From: Amycolatopsis suaedae
GTDB taxonomy: Bacteria; Actinomycetota; Actinomycetes; Mycobacteriales; Pseudonocardiaceae
Assembly (NCBI RefSeq): GCF_004214935.1
Contig: NZ_SFCC01000008.1
Location: 186,001-250,000 of the forward strand
Length of the DNA: 64,000 nucleotides
Reading direction: 5' to 3'
Part shown: positions 18,082 through 26,459 of the stretch, in pieces
Position numbering within the stretch: position 1 is the stretch's first letter
Layout: every line of letters starts with the position of its first letter
Notes under the pieces: model-generated
Databases searched by the model: none
Told to the model about the DNA's origin: nothing
The model's input: only the letters and a program-made list of their open reading frames with translations
Position numbers and translations under genes: made by a program

Positions 18082-18921
18082 TCAGGATCGCCGTACGTCG
18101 TCGACCAGGGCACATGCCGCCGCGTGGTCGCCGGGCAGCCGCAGCACCCTGATGCGCGGGTGCGCCACCTCGTGCAACTGGGCGTCGACGGCGAGCCGGT
18201 CGGTCAGCGCCCGGCGCAGCAGCACGCCCCGCCCGGCGACCTTCCCGGAGCGGCGGGCCAGCACGGCCACCGCCGAAGGGCCGATCGACGCGACGCTCTC
18301 GCCCGAGCGGAACACCTCGCGCACGGCGTCGGCGACCATGATCATGCCGGTCAGCCGCGGCCAGCCGCTCACCTGCGAGAAGTCCATGGAGACGACCAGC
18401 AGGGTGTGGTCGTCGGCGACGCTGCGGTCCGCCGCGGCCGCCTCCGCGTACACCTCGGCCAGCCGGGTGCGCAGGTAGGCGTGGTTGGGCAGGCCGGTGA
18501 GCGGGTCGGTGACCTCGGCGCCTGCCAGCTTGTCCATGGCCACGTCGGCCCAGGCCACCGCCGTCACCCTGATCAGCCGGGCCGGGATGGAGTCGACGTC
18601 GGCCGCGACGAACCCGTCGGCGCCGTCGGGCTGGTCGAGCACGGCGTGCAGGGCGGCGAGGTCGGTGAGCGTCTCGGTGAGCCCGGCACCCGCCGCCGCC
18701 CTGGCTCTGCCCAGTCCGGCCAGCGCCTGCTCGGCGCGGTCCTCCCGGACGACCGCCGCGCACACGGCGTCGACCTCCGGCAGGCCCCAGTCACTGGGGA
18801 ACCGCCAGCCAGCAGCCAGGCTGGCGGTACGCCAGCGGGCTCGCAGGGTCCGCAGCACGCGGTCCCCCGTGTCGACCTTCCGGTCCTCACCCGAGCCGGG
18901 GAGTGAACCGGGAGCCGGCAT
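18082..18921 (-). CDS. Degenerate GGDEF-domain protein
   Basis: About 279 residues: a variable N-terminal part, then a GGDEF-type fold opening with the typical DPLTGLPNHAYLRTRLAEVYAEA. The catalytic GG(D/E)EF position reads IGPSAVAVLA, so diguanylate cyclase activity is unlikely and a nucleotide-sensing or scaffold role is more plausible. No transmembrane helix is seen. It is 42 bp upstream of the GT87 pair and probably leads that operon. The start is uncertain: ATG 18921 is used, with in-frame GTGs just upstream and a longer frame to 19047. Confidence 0.65.
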   Translation of the reverse strand: MPAPGSLPGSGEDRKVDTGDRVLRTLRARWRTASLAAGWRFPSDWGLPEVDAVCAAVVREDRAEQALAGLGRARAAAGAGLTETLTDLAALHAVLDQPDGADGFVAADVDSIPARLIRVTAVAWADVAMDKLAGAEVTDPLTGLPNHAYLRTRLAEVYAEAAAADRSVADDHTLLVVSMDFSQVSGWPRLTGMIMVADAVREVFRSGESVASIGPSAVAVLARRSGKVAGRGVLLRRALTDRLAVDAQLHEVAHPRIRVLRLPGDHAAACALVDDVRRS

Positions 18922-19046
18922 GTCCACCACTTGCCGTCGTCCCTTCGCCGTGTCATTTCCTCCGGCAGAGAGACGGAGCAGCCGGGCGATCATTACGGCG
19001 GTCGGGCCGGAAGGTTGCACCCTCCGGGTCATCCACAGGGCCACCA

Positions 19047-19059
19047 CGTGACGGTCACG
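19047..19059. promoter_or_regulatory. Small palindrome before the sigma-factor gene
   Basis: CGTGAC-G-GTCACG is a perfect 6-bp-arm inverted repeat 31 bp before the sigma-factor start, in the 169-bp gap divergent to the GGDEF-like gene. Nothing else distinctive is seen in that gap. It may be an operator or an autoregulatory site. Confidence 0.3.
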
Positions 19060-19090
19060 GGTACGTCAGTCACACTGAGCCAGGGTTTAC

Positions 19091-21352
19091 GTGCGAGTAA
19101 GAGGGGCGGGCGGGTTGTCCACAGTTCCCGAACAGGCAGGCGGCCGGAGCGACGCCGAGCTGATCGCGGCCGTTCGCGGGGGAACGATCGCCGACTACGG
19201 CACGCTCTACGAGCGCCACGTCGGCGCGGCAGGCAACCTGGCCAGGCAGCTGGCCCGGTCCTCGGCCGAGGCCGACGACCTGGTCTCCGAGGCGTTCGCG
19301 AAGGTGCTGGACACGCTGCGGGCCGGCAAGGGCCCGGACACCGCCTTCCGCGCCTACCTGCTCACCACTCTGCGGCACACCGCCTATGACCGGACCCGGC
19401 GCGAACGCAAGGTCGACCTCAACGAGGACATGACCGAGGTCGGCGCCGAGGCGCTGACCGTGCAGTTCTCCGACACCGCGGTGGCCGGCCTGGAACGGTC
19501 GCTGGCCGCGAAGGCGTTCGCCCGGCTGCCCGAGCGCTGGCAGGCCGTGTTGTGGCACACGGTCGTCGAGCAGCAGTCGCCAGCCGAGGTGGCGCCGCTG
19601 CTGGGGCTGACCGCCAACGGCGTGTCCGCGCTGGCCTACCGGGCCAGGGAGGGCCTGCGGCAGGCCTACCTGCAGGTGCACCTGGCCGAGACGTCCGAGC
19701 AGCGCTGCCGCGCGACCGCCGACCGGCTGGGCGCGTGGACGAGGGACGGGCTGTCCAAACGGGAACGCGCCCAGGTCGAGGCCCATCTGGACGAGTGCGA
19801 CCGGTGCCGGGCGCTGGCCGCCGAGCTGGCCGACGTCAACGGCGTGCTGCGCGCGATCATCGCGCCGATCGTGCTCGGTGGCGCGGCTCTGGGGTACCTG
19901 GCGGCCGCCGGGGCGCTCAAGGGCTCCGCGGTCACCGCGGGAGCGGCGGCCGCGGGAGCGGCCGGTGCCGGAGCCGCCGGGGCGGCGGGCGGAGGCGGTG
20001 GCGGCGGTGCCGCGGCCGGAGCCGCCGCGAGCGCTCCCCGGCAGTTCGTCGGCGTCGGCGCGTCCGCCGCGGTCGTGGCCGCGGCCGTCGCGGTCGGGCT
20101 GGCCAGCGGCAGCCCGAGCCTGCCGGTCGCCCAGCAGGTGCCCGCCCCGCCCGCGATGGTGGCTCCGCCGCCACCGCCGCCACCCGCCGCGCCGGTGGTC
20201 CCGCCGGCTCCCCCGGCGCCGCCGCCCGCACCACCCGCACCTCCGCCTGCCGAACCGGCTCCGCCACCGGCGCCACCGCCCGCGCCCCCGGCCGAGCCGC
20301 CTGCGAGCCAGCCGGCTCCGCCGCCCGCGCCGCTTCCGCCCAGGGTGATCGCCACCCCGCCGCAGGGCGCCGAGCTGGAACCCGGCGGCAGCCCCGTCGA
20401 CCTGCCCTTCACCGTGCGCAACGACGGCGGCACGACGTCCGAGCCGGTGATCATCACGCTGAACCTGCCCAAGGGCGTGTCCGCCGTGCCGCCCGGTGGC
20501 GGCGGCGGTGGGGCGCAGAGCAGCACCTCCGGCAGCAGCACGGCCCCGGCGGAACCGGCGCCGACGGTGCACGTCCAGTGCCCGGCAGGCAGCGGCACCG
20601 TCACCTGCCGCACCGAGCAGGGCCTGCGACCGGGGCAGACGGCGGTGCTGACGTTCCGGCTGGTCGCCGACGAGACGGCCGAGGCGGGCCAGGTCACCGG
20701 CTCGGTCAGCGCGGGCGGTCCGGTGAACGTGGCCGTGCGGGTCCCGGTGAAGGCGCCCGCCGACAACCTCAGCCTGCGCGTGCATCCGGCCTGGACCTCG
20801 ACGTTCCCCTGGGCCCGGCACCCGGTCCTGCACATCAGCGTGCGCAACGAGGGGCCGACGACGAGGCCGGTGACGGTCACCGTCGACGACCCGGCACGGC
20901 TGGTGCTGGGCAGCTACCGGGTGCGCTGCGGTACCGACGGCGGCACCACGACCTGCACCAGCAAGCGTGACCTCAAGCCCCGCGAGCACCTGCACCTGTG
21001 GGTGATGCTGGAGCGCAAGGCCAGCCCGGACCTGACCGTCACGGTCACGGCCAAGCTGGGCCGGGCCACCGAGTCCAAGTCGGTGCGGTTCGACTGCTGG
21101 GGCAAGCTGTGCAAGGACAAGCCCACGCCGTCGAGCAGCACGCCGAGTTCACCGAGTTCGCCGAGTTCGCCGCCCAGTTCGGACAAGCCGGGCAAACCGT
21201 CCACGCCGAGCAAGCCGGTGAAGCCGAGCCCGCCGTCCTCCCCGGCCAAGCCGTCGCCCAGCACGCCGTCGAGCCCGGCCAAGCCGAGTCCCCCGGTCGC
21301 GCCGCAGTCGACCGAGCCGAACCTGCTGGCCAGGCTGTTCCCGTTCGTTTAG
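19091..21352 (+). CDS. ECF sigma factor fused to a zinc-finger anti-sigma, membrane helix and long exported tail
   Basis: A 753-residue fusion. Sigma region 2 lies about residues 38-105 (DYGTLYERHVGAAGNLARQL, ADDLVSEAFAKVLD, RAYLLTTLRHTAYD) and region 4 about 140-190 (ARLPERWQAVLWHTVVE, VSALAYRAREGLRQAY). A ZAS-type zinc motif follows (C206, H232, C236, C239; HLDECDRC). Hydrophobic stretches near 256-275 and 318-338 come next, then an extremely Pro/Ala-rich linker, two beta-sandwich-like repeats (about 420-530 and 560-660) and a Ser/Pro/Lys tail. Fused sigma/anti-sigma proteins of this design occur in actinobacteria. The start could also be TTG 19115. Confidence 0.88.
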   Translation: MRVRGAGGLSTVPEQAGGRSDAELIAAVRGGTIADYGTLYERHVGAAGNLARQLARSSAEADDLVSEAFAKVLDTLRAGKGPDTAFRAYLLTTLRHTAYDRTRRERKVDLNEDMTEVGAEALTVQFSDTAVAGLERSLAAKAFARLPERWQAVLWHTVVEQQSPAEVAPLLGLTANGVSALAYRAREGLRQAYLQVHLAETSEQRCRATADRLGAWTRDGLSKRERAQVEAHLDECDRCRALAAELADVNGVLRAIIAPIVLGGAALGYLAAAGALKGSAVTAGAAAAGAAGAGAAGAAGGGGGGGAAAGAAASAPRQFVGVGASAAVVAAAVAVGLASGSPSLPVAQQVPAPPAMVAPPPPPPPAAPVVPPAPPAPPPAPPAPPPAEPAPPPAPPPAPPAEPPASQPAPPPAPLPPRVIATPPQGAELEPGGSPVDLPFTVRNDGGTTSEPVIITLNLPKGVSAVPPGGGGGGAQSSTSGSSTAPAEPAPTVHVQCPAGSGTVTCRTEQGLRPGQTAVLTFRLVADETAEAGQVTGSVSAGGPVNVAVRVPVKAPADNLSLRVHPAWTSTFPWARHPVLHISVRNEGPTTRPVTVTVDDPARLVLGSYRVRCGTDGGTTTCTSKRDLKPREHLHLWVMLERKASPDLTVTVTAKLGRATESKSVRFDCWGKLCKDKPTPSSSTPSSPSSPSSPPSSDKPGKPSTPSKPVKPSPPSSPAKPSPSTPSSPAKPSPPVAPQSTEPNLLARLFPFV

Positions 21353-21403
21353 CGGGTTACCGGCCGTCTCCGCCGGGTGGCGGGGGCGGTAGCGTTGCCG
21401 CGT

Positions 21404-21916
21404 ATGGGGATCATCCCGAAGCCGCTGCGGCCGCTGCTGGAACGGCACCGTGAGCTGGTGCGCTTCGCCACGGTCGGCGGCATCTGCTTCGGCGTCACGC
21501 TGGGCGTGAACTACGCGCTGAAGATCACCGTGCTCCAGGCGCACCCGCTGACCGCGCAGGGCATCGCGATCATCGTCGCCACGATCGTGTCCTACGTCCT
21601 GAACAGCGAGTGGTCCTTCCACACCAGGGGCGGCCACCGGCGCCACCACGAGGCCGCGCTGTTCTTCCTGGTCTGCGCCATCAGCCTGGGCCTGAACTCG
21701 GCGCCGCTGGCGGTGTCGCGGTACGTCCTCGACCTGCGGGTACCGGCCGTCGACCTGCTCACCCAGGAGGTCGCCGACTTCCTGTCCGGCATGGTGCTCG
21801 GCACCGCCATCGCCATGGTGTTCCGCTGGTGGGCGATGCGGAAATGGGTGTTCCCGCTCACCGCCGAGCAGCGGGCCGAAGAGCCCGTCGAGCCCGAGGC
21901 CCGCAAGGCCGCGTGA
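21404..21916 (+). CDS. GtrA family membrane protein (copy 1)
   Basis: A 170-residue, four-helix GtrA-like protein: ELVRFATVGGICFGVTLGVNYALK, then IVATIVSYVLNSEWSFHTRGG with the typical NSEWSF, and the third and fourth helices. GtrA proteins help move polyprenyl-linked sugars across the membrane. The ATG at 21404 is preceded by TAGCGT 8 nt upstream and no ribosome site. It corresponds in position to Rv3277 beside purEK, although here the sigma-factor gene lies between. Confidence 0.88.
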   Translation: MGIIPKPLRPLLERHRELVRFATVGGICFGVTLGVNYALKITVLQAHPLTAQGIAIIVATIVSYVLNSEWSFHTRGGHRRHHEAALFFLVCAISLGLNSAPLAVSRYVLDLRVPAVDLLTQEVADFLSGMVLGTAIAMVFRWWAMRKWVFPLTAEQRAEEPVEPEARKAA

Positions 21917-21926
21917 GCCGGATACG

Positions 21927-21932
21927 TAGACT
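21927..21932 (+). promoter_or_regulatory. Leaderless -10 box of second GtrA gene
   Basis: TAGACT ends six bases before the GTG at 21939, and no Shine-Dalgarno sequence is present, so a separate leaderless transcript is likely in addition to read-through from the first GtrA gene. Confidence 0.4.
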
Positions 21933-21938
21933 GCGCAC

Positions 21939-22475
21939 GTGACCGTCGTCGAATCCGTGCTGGCCAGGATGCCCAAGCCGCTGCGCGGCATCCTGGTGAA
22001 GCACCGCGAACTGCTCAAGTTCGCCGTCGTCGGCGGAACGACGTTCCTGGTGGACAACGGCGTCTGGTACTTGCTCAAGCTGACGGTGCTGGAGACCAAG
22101 CCGACCACGGCCAAGGCCATCGCCATCATCGTCGCCGTGATCGTGTCCTACATCCTCAACAGCGAGTGGTCCTTCCGCACCCGAGGAGGACGGCAGCGCC
22201 ATCACGAGGCGGCGTTGTTCTTCGTGATCAGCGGTGTGGCGATCGCGGTGAACCTGGTCCCGCTCTACGTCTCCCGGTACGTGCTCGACCTCGAGGTGCC
22301 GCACGTGTCGTTCCTGGTCCAGGAGATCGCCGACTTCACCAGCGGCTCGGTGATCGGCATGCTGCTGGCCATGGTGTTCCGCTTCTGGGGGTTCAAGAAG
22401 TGGGTGTTCCCTGACGAGCTGGGGCACCGCCGGCGGGACAACGACGCGGTCGTGCGCAAGCTGCCGCAGCGCTGA
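21939..22475 (+). CDS. GtrA family membrane protein (copy 2)
   Basis: A 178-residue paralogue of the previous gene, with ELLKFAVVGGTTFLVDNGVWYLLK, VSYILNSEWSFRTRGG and FWGFKKWVFPDEL. It has four helices and a basic C-terminus. It follows copy 1 after 22 bp. A tandem GtrA pair near a tandem GT87 pair suggests two linked flippase and polyprenyl-phospho-sugar transferase routes for a cell-envelope glycan; this is inferred from position only. Confidence 0.9.
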   Translation: MTVVESVLARMPKPLRGILVKHRELLKFAVVGGTTFLVDNGVWYLLKLTVLETKPTTAKAIAIIVAVIVSYILNSEWSFRTRGGRQRHHEAALFFVISGVAIAVNLVPLYVSRYVLDLEVPHVSFLVQEIADFTSGSVIGMLLAMVFRFWGFKKWVFPDELGHRRRDNDAVVRKLPQR

Positions 22476-22566
22476 GAGCGAACCACTGCGCCAAACGGGT
22501 GGCCCGGCGTCTGGCGGCCAGGGGAATTAGCTGGGCTGGACGTCCGAACTGCGGGATGCTTCCAGC

Positions 22567-24807
22567 GTGTCGCATTCTGCGGGTGCGCGGTGGGCGCCCG
22601 CTCTGGTCCTGCTGCTCGGCGCCGTCTTCCTGTTCGCCAGTGGAGCGGCCCTGCTGTGGCGGGGGCAGAGCGCGAGCGACGGCACCACGATCAACGTCGG
22701 CGACACCGCCGTGGGCTCCGGTGGTGTGGTCGTCCGCGGCGTGGAGTCCTACAGCCCGCTGCTGCCCGGCGACCGGATCCTGGCCATCGACGGCGTGCCG
22801 GTCGGTGCGGCGGTCGGCGTCCTGCCCGGCGGACCGCCCGTGGCCGTCGGCCAGGTCCTCCACTACGAGGTGCTGCGCGACGGGGTGACCCGCACGATCG
22901 AGGTCCGGCTGCACGACTTCCCCGTCCTCGGCAACCTCGCCACGTCCTGGCCGTCGCTGGTGGTGGCCACCGCGCTGCTGCTGGTGTCGCTGGCGATCTT
23001 CCGTGCCCGTCCGCGCGACCCGGCCGCCGCGGCCGGGCTGGTGCCGTCGACGCTGGCGTTCGTCGCCGTGACCGCGTCCGGCTTCTTCGACCTGGAGGCA
23101 CTGGACCTGGTCGCGGGCGACCAGTTCTGGCGCTGGTACGCGGGCGAACTCGGGTTCACCCTGCTCTGGGCGGGCATGCTGCACTTCGCGCTGGCCTTCC
23201 CCGAGGTGAGCGACCGGCGCCGGTTCCGGGTACGGGTGGCCGCGGGTTACGTCGCGGCAGTCGGGTTGTACGCCGTTCCCGCCGTGTTCACCCTGCTCAC
23301 CGTCGACGACCCGCTGACGCGGCTGTCCACGACCGGCTCGCCCGCGCTCGGCGCGCTGTACACCTTCCCGGTGCTCGTGGTCGGCGTCCTGGTCGTGTCC
23401 TATGTGAGCAGACCCGATCCGCTGGTGCGGCGCAGGCTGCGCTGGCTGGCGTTCGCACTGGGTGCGGGGGCCGTGCTCTACCTGGGACTGTGGTCGATCC
23501 CGCAGGCACTGACCGGCACCACCCCGCTGCCGGTGCAGTACTCGTCGCTGTCGTTCCTCGGCGTCCCGGTCGCGGTCGCGCTGGCGATCCTGCGGCACCG
23601 GGCGCTCAACATCGAGGTGGTGATCAGCCGGTCGCTGGTCTACGGCAGCCTGAGCGTCGCGCTGGCCACGCTCTACCTGGTCGTCGTCGGGGCGCTGCAC
23701 CTGCTGTTCGGGCCGCTGGACCAGCTCTGGCAGCAGGCGGGCGCGGCGGTGGCCGTCGCGCTGGCCGTGCAACCGCTGCGGGCCCGGCTGCAGGCCCTGA
23801 TCAACACCCGGCTCTACGGCGAGCAGACCGACCCGTACCGGATGGTGTCCGCGCTGGCCGCCCGGCTGGAGAAGCTGCCCGGGCCCGGCGAGCAGCTTCC
23901 GGCGCTGGTGGAAACGATCGGCGCCGCTCTGCGATTGCCCTATGTGGCCATCGAACTGGAGCGTGACGCCGGCACCGAGGTGGCGGCCAGCTTCGGGACG
24001 CCGACACCGTTGTCCCGCAGGCTCCCGCTGACCCACCGCGGCGAGCGGGTGGGTCAGCTGGTGATCGCCAGGGAGACGCTGGACCGCAGGTCGCACGACG
24101 TACTCGACGAGGTCGCCCGGCACGCCGGGACGATGGTCTACACCGCGAAACTGACCGGCGACCTGACCCGCAGCCGCGACCGGCTGGTCAGTGCCCGCGA
24201 GGAGGAGCGGCGGCGGCTGCTGCGGGAGTTGCACGACGGCGTCGGCCCGACGCTGGCCGCGGTGAACCTGGGCCTGCGGGCGGGCAGGCAGACGGTCGGC
24301 GAGAACGGGCCCGCCGGGGTGCTGCTGGGCAAGCTGCAGGACGCGCTGACGCTGGCGATCACCGAGGTCCGCAGGCTCGCACAGGATCTGCGGCCGCCCG
24401 CGCTGGAGAAGCTGGGACTGCTCGGCGCGATCGCCGACCACGTCGACGCGATGAACGCGGGTGAGGACGGGCCGAAGGTCGTCCTCGAGGCGCCGGAGGC
24501 GCTGCCGCCGCTGCCGCCCGCGGTCGACGTGGCCGCCTACCGGATCGTCTGCGAGGCGCTGACCAACGTCGTCCGCCACGCCCACGCCAGCCGCTGTACG
24601 GTCACCCTGCGCGCGGGTGACGCGCTGGAGATCGACGTCACCGACAACGGCGCCGGGCTCACCCCCGGCAGCCCCGGGTCCGGCATCGGGCTCACGTCCA
24701 TGCGGGAGCGGGCGGCCGAACTCGGCGGCGAGTTCACCGTCGACTCCCCGCCCGGCGGCGGCACCCGGGTGGCCGCCGTCTTGCCACTACCGGAGGGAAA
24801 GCCATGA
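22567..24807 (+). CDS. Membrane sensor histidine kinase, NarL-type, with extracytoplasmic PDZ-like domain
   Basis: A 746-residue kinase. A first helix (APALVLLLGAVFLFASGAALLW) is followed by an external PDZ-like segment (LLPGDRILAIDGVPVG), several further transmembrane helices (to about residue 400), a GAF-like region, a HisKA_3 phospho-acceptor (EEERRRLLRELHDGVGPTLAAV) and the HATPase (VVRHAHASRC, VTDNGAGLTPGSPGSGIGL). The layout resembles ComP-like kinases. Its stop overlaps the response-regulator start by 4 bp, defining a two-component pair. The signal sensed is unknown. Confidence 0.92.
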   Translation: MSHSAGARWAPALVLLLGAVFLFASGAALLWRGQSASDGTTINVGDTAVGSGGVVVRGVESYSPLLPGDRILAIDGVPVGAAVGVLPGGPPVAVGQVLHYEVLRDGVTRTIEVRLHDFPVLGNLATSWPSLVVATALLLVSLAIFRARPRDPAAAAGLVPSTLAFVAVTASGFFDLEALDLVAGDQFWRWYAGELGFTLLWAGMLHFALAFPEVSDRRRFRVRVAAGYVAAVGLYAVPAVFTLLTVDDPLTRLSTTGSPALGALYTFPVLVVGVLVVSYVSRPDPLVRRRLRWLAFALGAGAVLYLGLWSIPQALTGTTPLPVQYSSLSFLGVPVAVALAILRHRALNIEVVISRSLVYGSLSVALATLYLVVVGALHLLFGPLDQLWQQAGAAVAVALAVQPLRARLQALINTRLYGEQTDPYRMVSALAARLEKLPGPGEQLPALVETIGAALRLPYVAIELERDAGTEVAASFGTPTPLSRRLPLTHRGERVGQLVIARETLDRRSHDVLDEVARHAGTMVYTAKLTGDLTRSRDRLVSAREEERRRLLRELHDGVGPTLAAVNLGLRAGRQTVGENGPAGVLLGKLQDALTLAITEVRRLAQDLRPPALEKLGLLGAIADHVDAMNAGEDGPKVVLEAPEALPPLPPAVDVAAYRIVCEALTNVVRHAHASRCTVTLRAGDALEIDVTDNGAGLTPGSPGSGIGLTSMRERAAELGGEFTVDSPPGGGTRVAAVLPLPEGKP

Positions 24808-25454
24808 CCAATGCGGCTGTCCGGGTCCTGGTGGTCGACGACCATCCACTGTTCCGCTTCGGGCTGTGCACCATGCTCGGCGCGGAGCCGGTGATCGAGG
24901 TGGTCGGCGAGGCGTCGAGCGGGGCACTCGCGGTGGAGGCGGCGGAGTCGTTGCGGCCCGACGTCGTGGTGATGGACCTGCACCTGCCCGACATCAGCGG
25001 GGTGGAGGCGGCCGGGCGGATCGTCGCCGCCGTACCGGGTGCCGGGGTGCTGATGCTGACCATGGCCGACGACAGCGAGTCGGTGTTCGCCGCGATGCGG
25101 GCCGGTGCCCGCGGCTACCTGCTCAAGGACGCGGAGCCGGAGGAGATCATCCGCGCCGTGCGGGCGGTGGGCCGCCGCGAGGCCATCTTCGGCCCGGACG
25201 TCGCCAACCGGGTGCTGAGCTTCTTCAGCAGCCCGGCCCCGCCGACCGACCCGGTGTTCCCCGAGCTGACCAGCCGGGAACGTGAGGTGCTCGGGCTGGT
25301 CGCCGAGGGGCGGAGCAACTCGGCCATCGCGCAGTCGCTCTCGCTCAGCCCGAAGACCGTGCGCAACCACATCTCCAGCGTGTTCAGCAAGCTTCAGGTG
25401 GCCGACCGGGCGCAGGCCATCGTCCGCGCGCGGCAGGCCGGACTGGGCCGCTGA
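24804..25454 (+). CDS. NarL/FixJ family response regulator
   Basis: A 216-residue cognate regulator of the overlapping kinase gene. The receiver begins VLVVDDHPLFRFGL, has the phospho-acceptor Asp in VVVMDLHLPD, the switch Thr in MLTMAD and the Lys in YLLKDAEPEE. The C-terminal LuxR helix-turn-helix reads LTSREREVLGLVAEGRSNSAIAQSLSLSPKTVRNHIS. It probably activates its own operon or the neighbouring LuxR gene; no target site can be named from sequence alone. Confidence 0.95.
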   Translation: MTNAAVRVLVVDDHPLFRFGLCTMLGAEPVIEVVGEASSGALAVEAAESLRPDVVVMDLHLPDISGVEAAGRIVAAVPGAGVLMLTMADDSESVFAAMRAGARGYLLKDAEPEEIIRAVRAVGRREAIFGPDVANRVLSFFSSPAPPTDPVFPELTSREREVLGLVAEGRSNSAIAQSLSLSPKTVRNHISSVFSKLQVADRAQAIVRARQAGLGR

Positions 25455-25574
25455 GCCGAACTCGGGTACGCCCGTTCGGGCAAGAACGGGACACCGGTCC
25501 CATGCGCCCGGGACACCTCCCCCGGCAGGGTGAGTAACCGTAGGGAGGCGGGTACTCACCAGAGGGGGCAAACC

Positions 25575-26195
25575 ATGGGACGGATTCCGGTGCTCGTGCA
25601 CGCGACCGACCCGATCCTCAAGCACGGGGTGCGCACGGCGCTGCGCCCGCGGCCGGAGGTCGAGGTGGTCGAGAGCGGCGTCGACGTCGGGGCGGTCGTC
25701 CTGCTGGTCACCGACCGGCTCGACGACGCGATGACCCGGCAGCTGAGCAAGCTGCAGTGCCGGGGGCACTCGCGGATCGTGCTGGTCGTGGGCGAGGTCG
25801 ACGACAACGAGGTGCTGACGGCCGTCGAGTACGGCGTCTGCGCCGTCGCGCGGCGCGCGGAGGCGACGCCGGAGATGCTGGTGCGCCTGGTGCGGGCCGC
25901 CGCGGCCGGTGAGGGCGCGCTGCCGCCCGACGTGCTGGGCAGGCTGCTGACCAGCGTGTCCCGGCTGCAGCGGCAGGTGCTGCAGCCCAAGGGCATGCGG
26001 CTGGCGGGGATCAGCGCCAGGGAGGGCGACGTGCTGCGGCTGGTCGCGGCCGGGCTGTCCACCCAGGAGATCGCCGCGAAGCTGTCCTACTCGCAGCGGA
26101 CCGTGAAGGCGATCCTGCACGACGTCACCAACCGGTTCCAGCTGCGCAACCGGTCCCACGCCGTGGCCTACGCCATGCGCGAGGGATTGATCTAA
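25575..26195 (+). CDS. LuxR-type regulator with receiver lacking the phospho-acceptor
   Basis: 206 residues with a response-regulator layout, but the receiver position normally occupied by Asp reads VVLLVTDRL, so phosphorylation at the standard site is not expected. The HTH is intact: ISAREGDVLRLVAAGLSTQEIAAKLSYSQRTVKAILHDV. The ATG at 25575 follows AGAGGGGG. It sits 120 bp after the NarL pair and may modulate the same regulon as an atypical, ligand- or partner-controlled regulator. The foldback element begins at the last base of its stop codon. Confidence 0.88.
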   Translation: MGRIPVLVHATDPILKHGVRTALRPRPEVEVVESGVDVGAVVLLVTDRLDDAMTRQLSKLQCRGHSRIVLVVGEVDDNEVLTAVEYGVCAVARRAEATPEMLVRLVRAAAAGEGALPPDVLGRLLTSVSRLQRQVLQPKGMRLAGISAREGDVLRLVAAGLSTQEIAAKLSYSQRTVKAILHDVTNRFQLRNRSHAVAYAMREGLI

Positions 26196-26355
26196 GGGTG
26201 TGTCTGCCGGGTGGGGCCGTAGCGAGCGTGGATCAGCGTGGTGATCGCCAAGGCGGAGGCAGGCCCTCGTACTGGATCGTACTCGGGCCTGCCGACAACG
26301 CAGGCGATCGCCGCGCTGGCCGCGCGCAGTAGGCCCCACCCGGCAGACGCACCCT
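26195..26355. repeat. 161-bp foldback element, possible structured RNA or MITE
   Basis: Arms 26195-26218 and 26332-26355 are 24-bp inverted repeats with one mismatch. Inside, CAGCGTGGTGATCGCC pairs with GGCGATCGCCGCGCTG, and GGCAGGCCC pairs with GGGCCTGCC around two self-complementary GTAC blocks. At all three mismatched stem positions the left arm has T where G faces it, so RNA read from the + strand would form U-G wobbles; the other strand would not. No ORF of its own and no clear target duplication are seen. It may be a 3' UTR structure, a non-coding RNA or a miniature mobile element. Confidence 0.6.
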
Positions 26356-26368
26356 CAGGGGGGGTGGC

Positions 26369-26398
26369 CCCCGGGCTGCCCGAAAGGGCGGCCCGGGG
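26369..26398 (+). terminator. GAAA-capped GC-rich hairpin
   Basis: CCCCGGGCTGCCC and GGGCGGCCCGGGG form a 13-bp stem with one T-G wobble, closed by a GAAA tetraloop. It follows the foldback element and likely terminates the LuxR transcript, or forms part of the same structured RNA. No T-run follows. The remaining bases to 26459 are GC-rich and hold no gene I can support. Confidence 0.55.
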
Positions 26399-26459
26399 CG
26401 CCCGGTCGGCCCTTCGCCGGGTCCTACCGGAACGGCCCGCCGGGCCGCACGCTGGTCAG

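Noticed and set aside
18082..18921. Active diguanylate cyclase
   Set aside because: The GG(D/E)EF catalytic motif is replaced by GPSAV, so cyclase activity is not supported.
20160..20340. Pro/Ala repeats in the sigma fusion as a CRISPR-like or tandem DNA repeat
   Set aside because: The repetition follows Pro and Ala codons in one open frame with irregular periods; there are no spacers and it reads as a wall-spanning linker.
26195..26355. Insertion sequence or complete transposon
   Set aside because: Long inverted repeats are present but there is no transposase frame and no convincing target duplication; kept only as a possible MITE or structured RNA.
26238..26459. Upstream extension of the Pvc16-like gene
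   Set aside because: It would code through the inverted-repeat foldback and the GAAA hairpin and has no domain content; GTG 26460 starts the conserved region.
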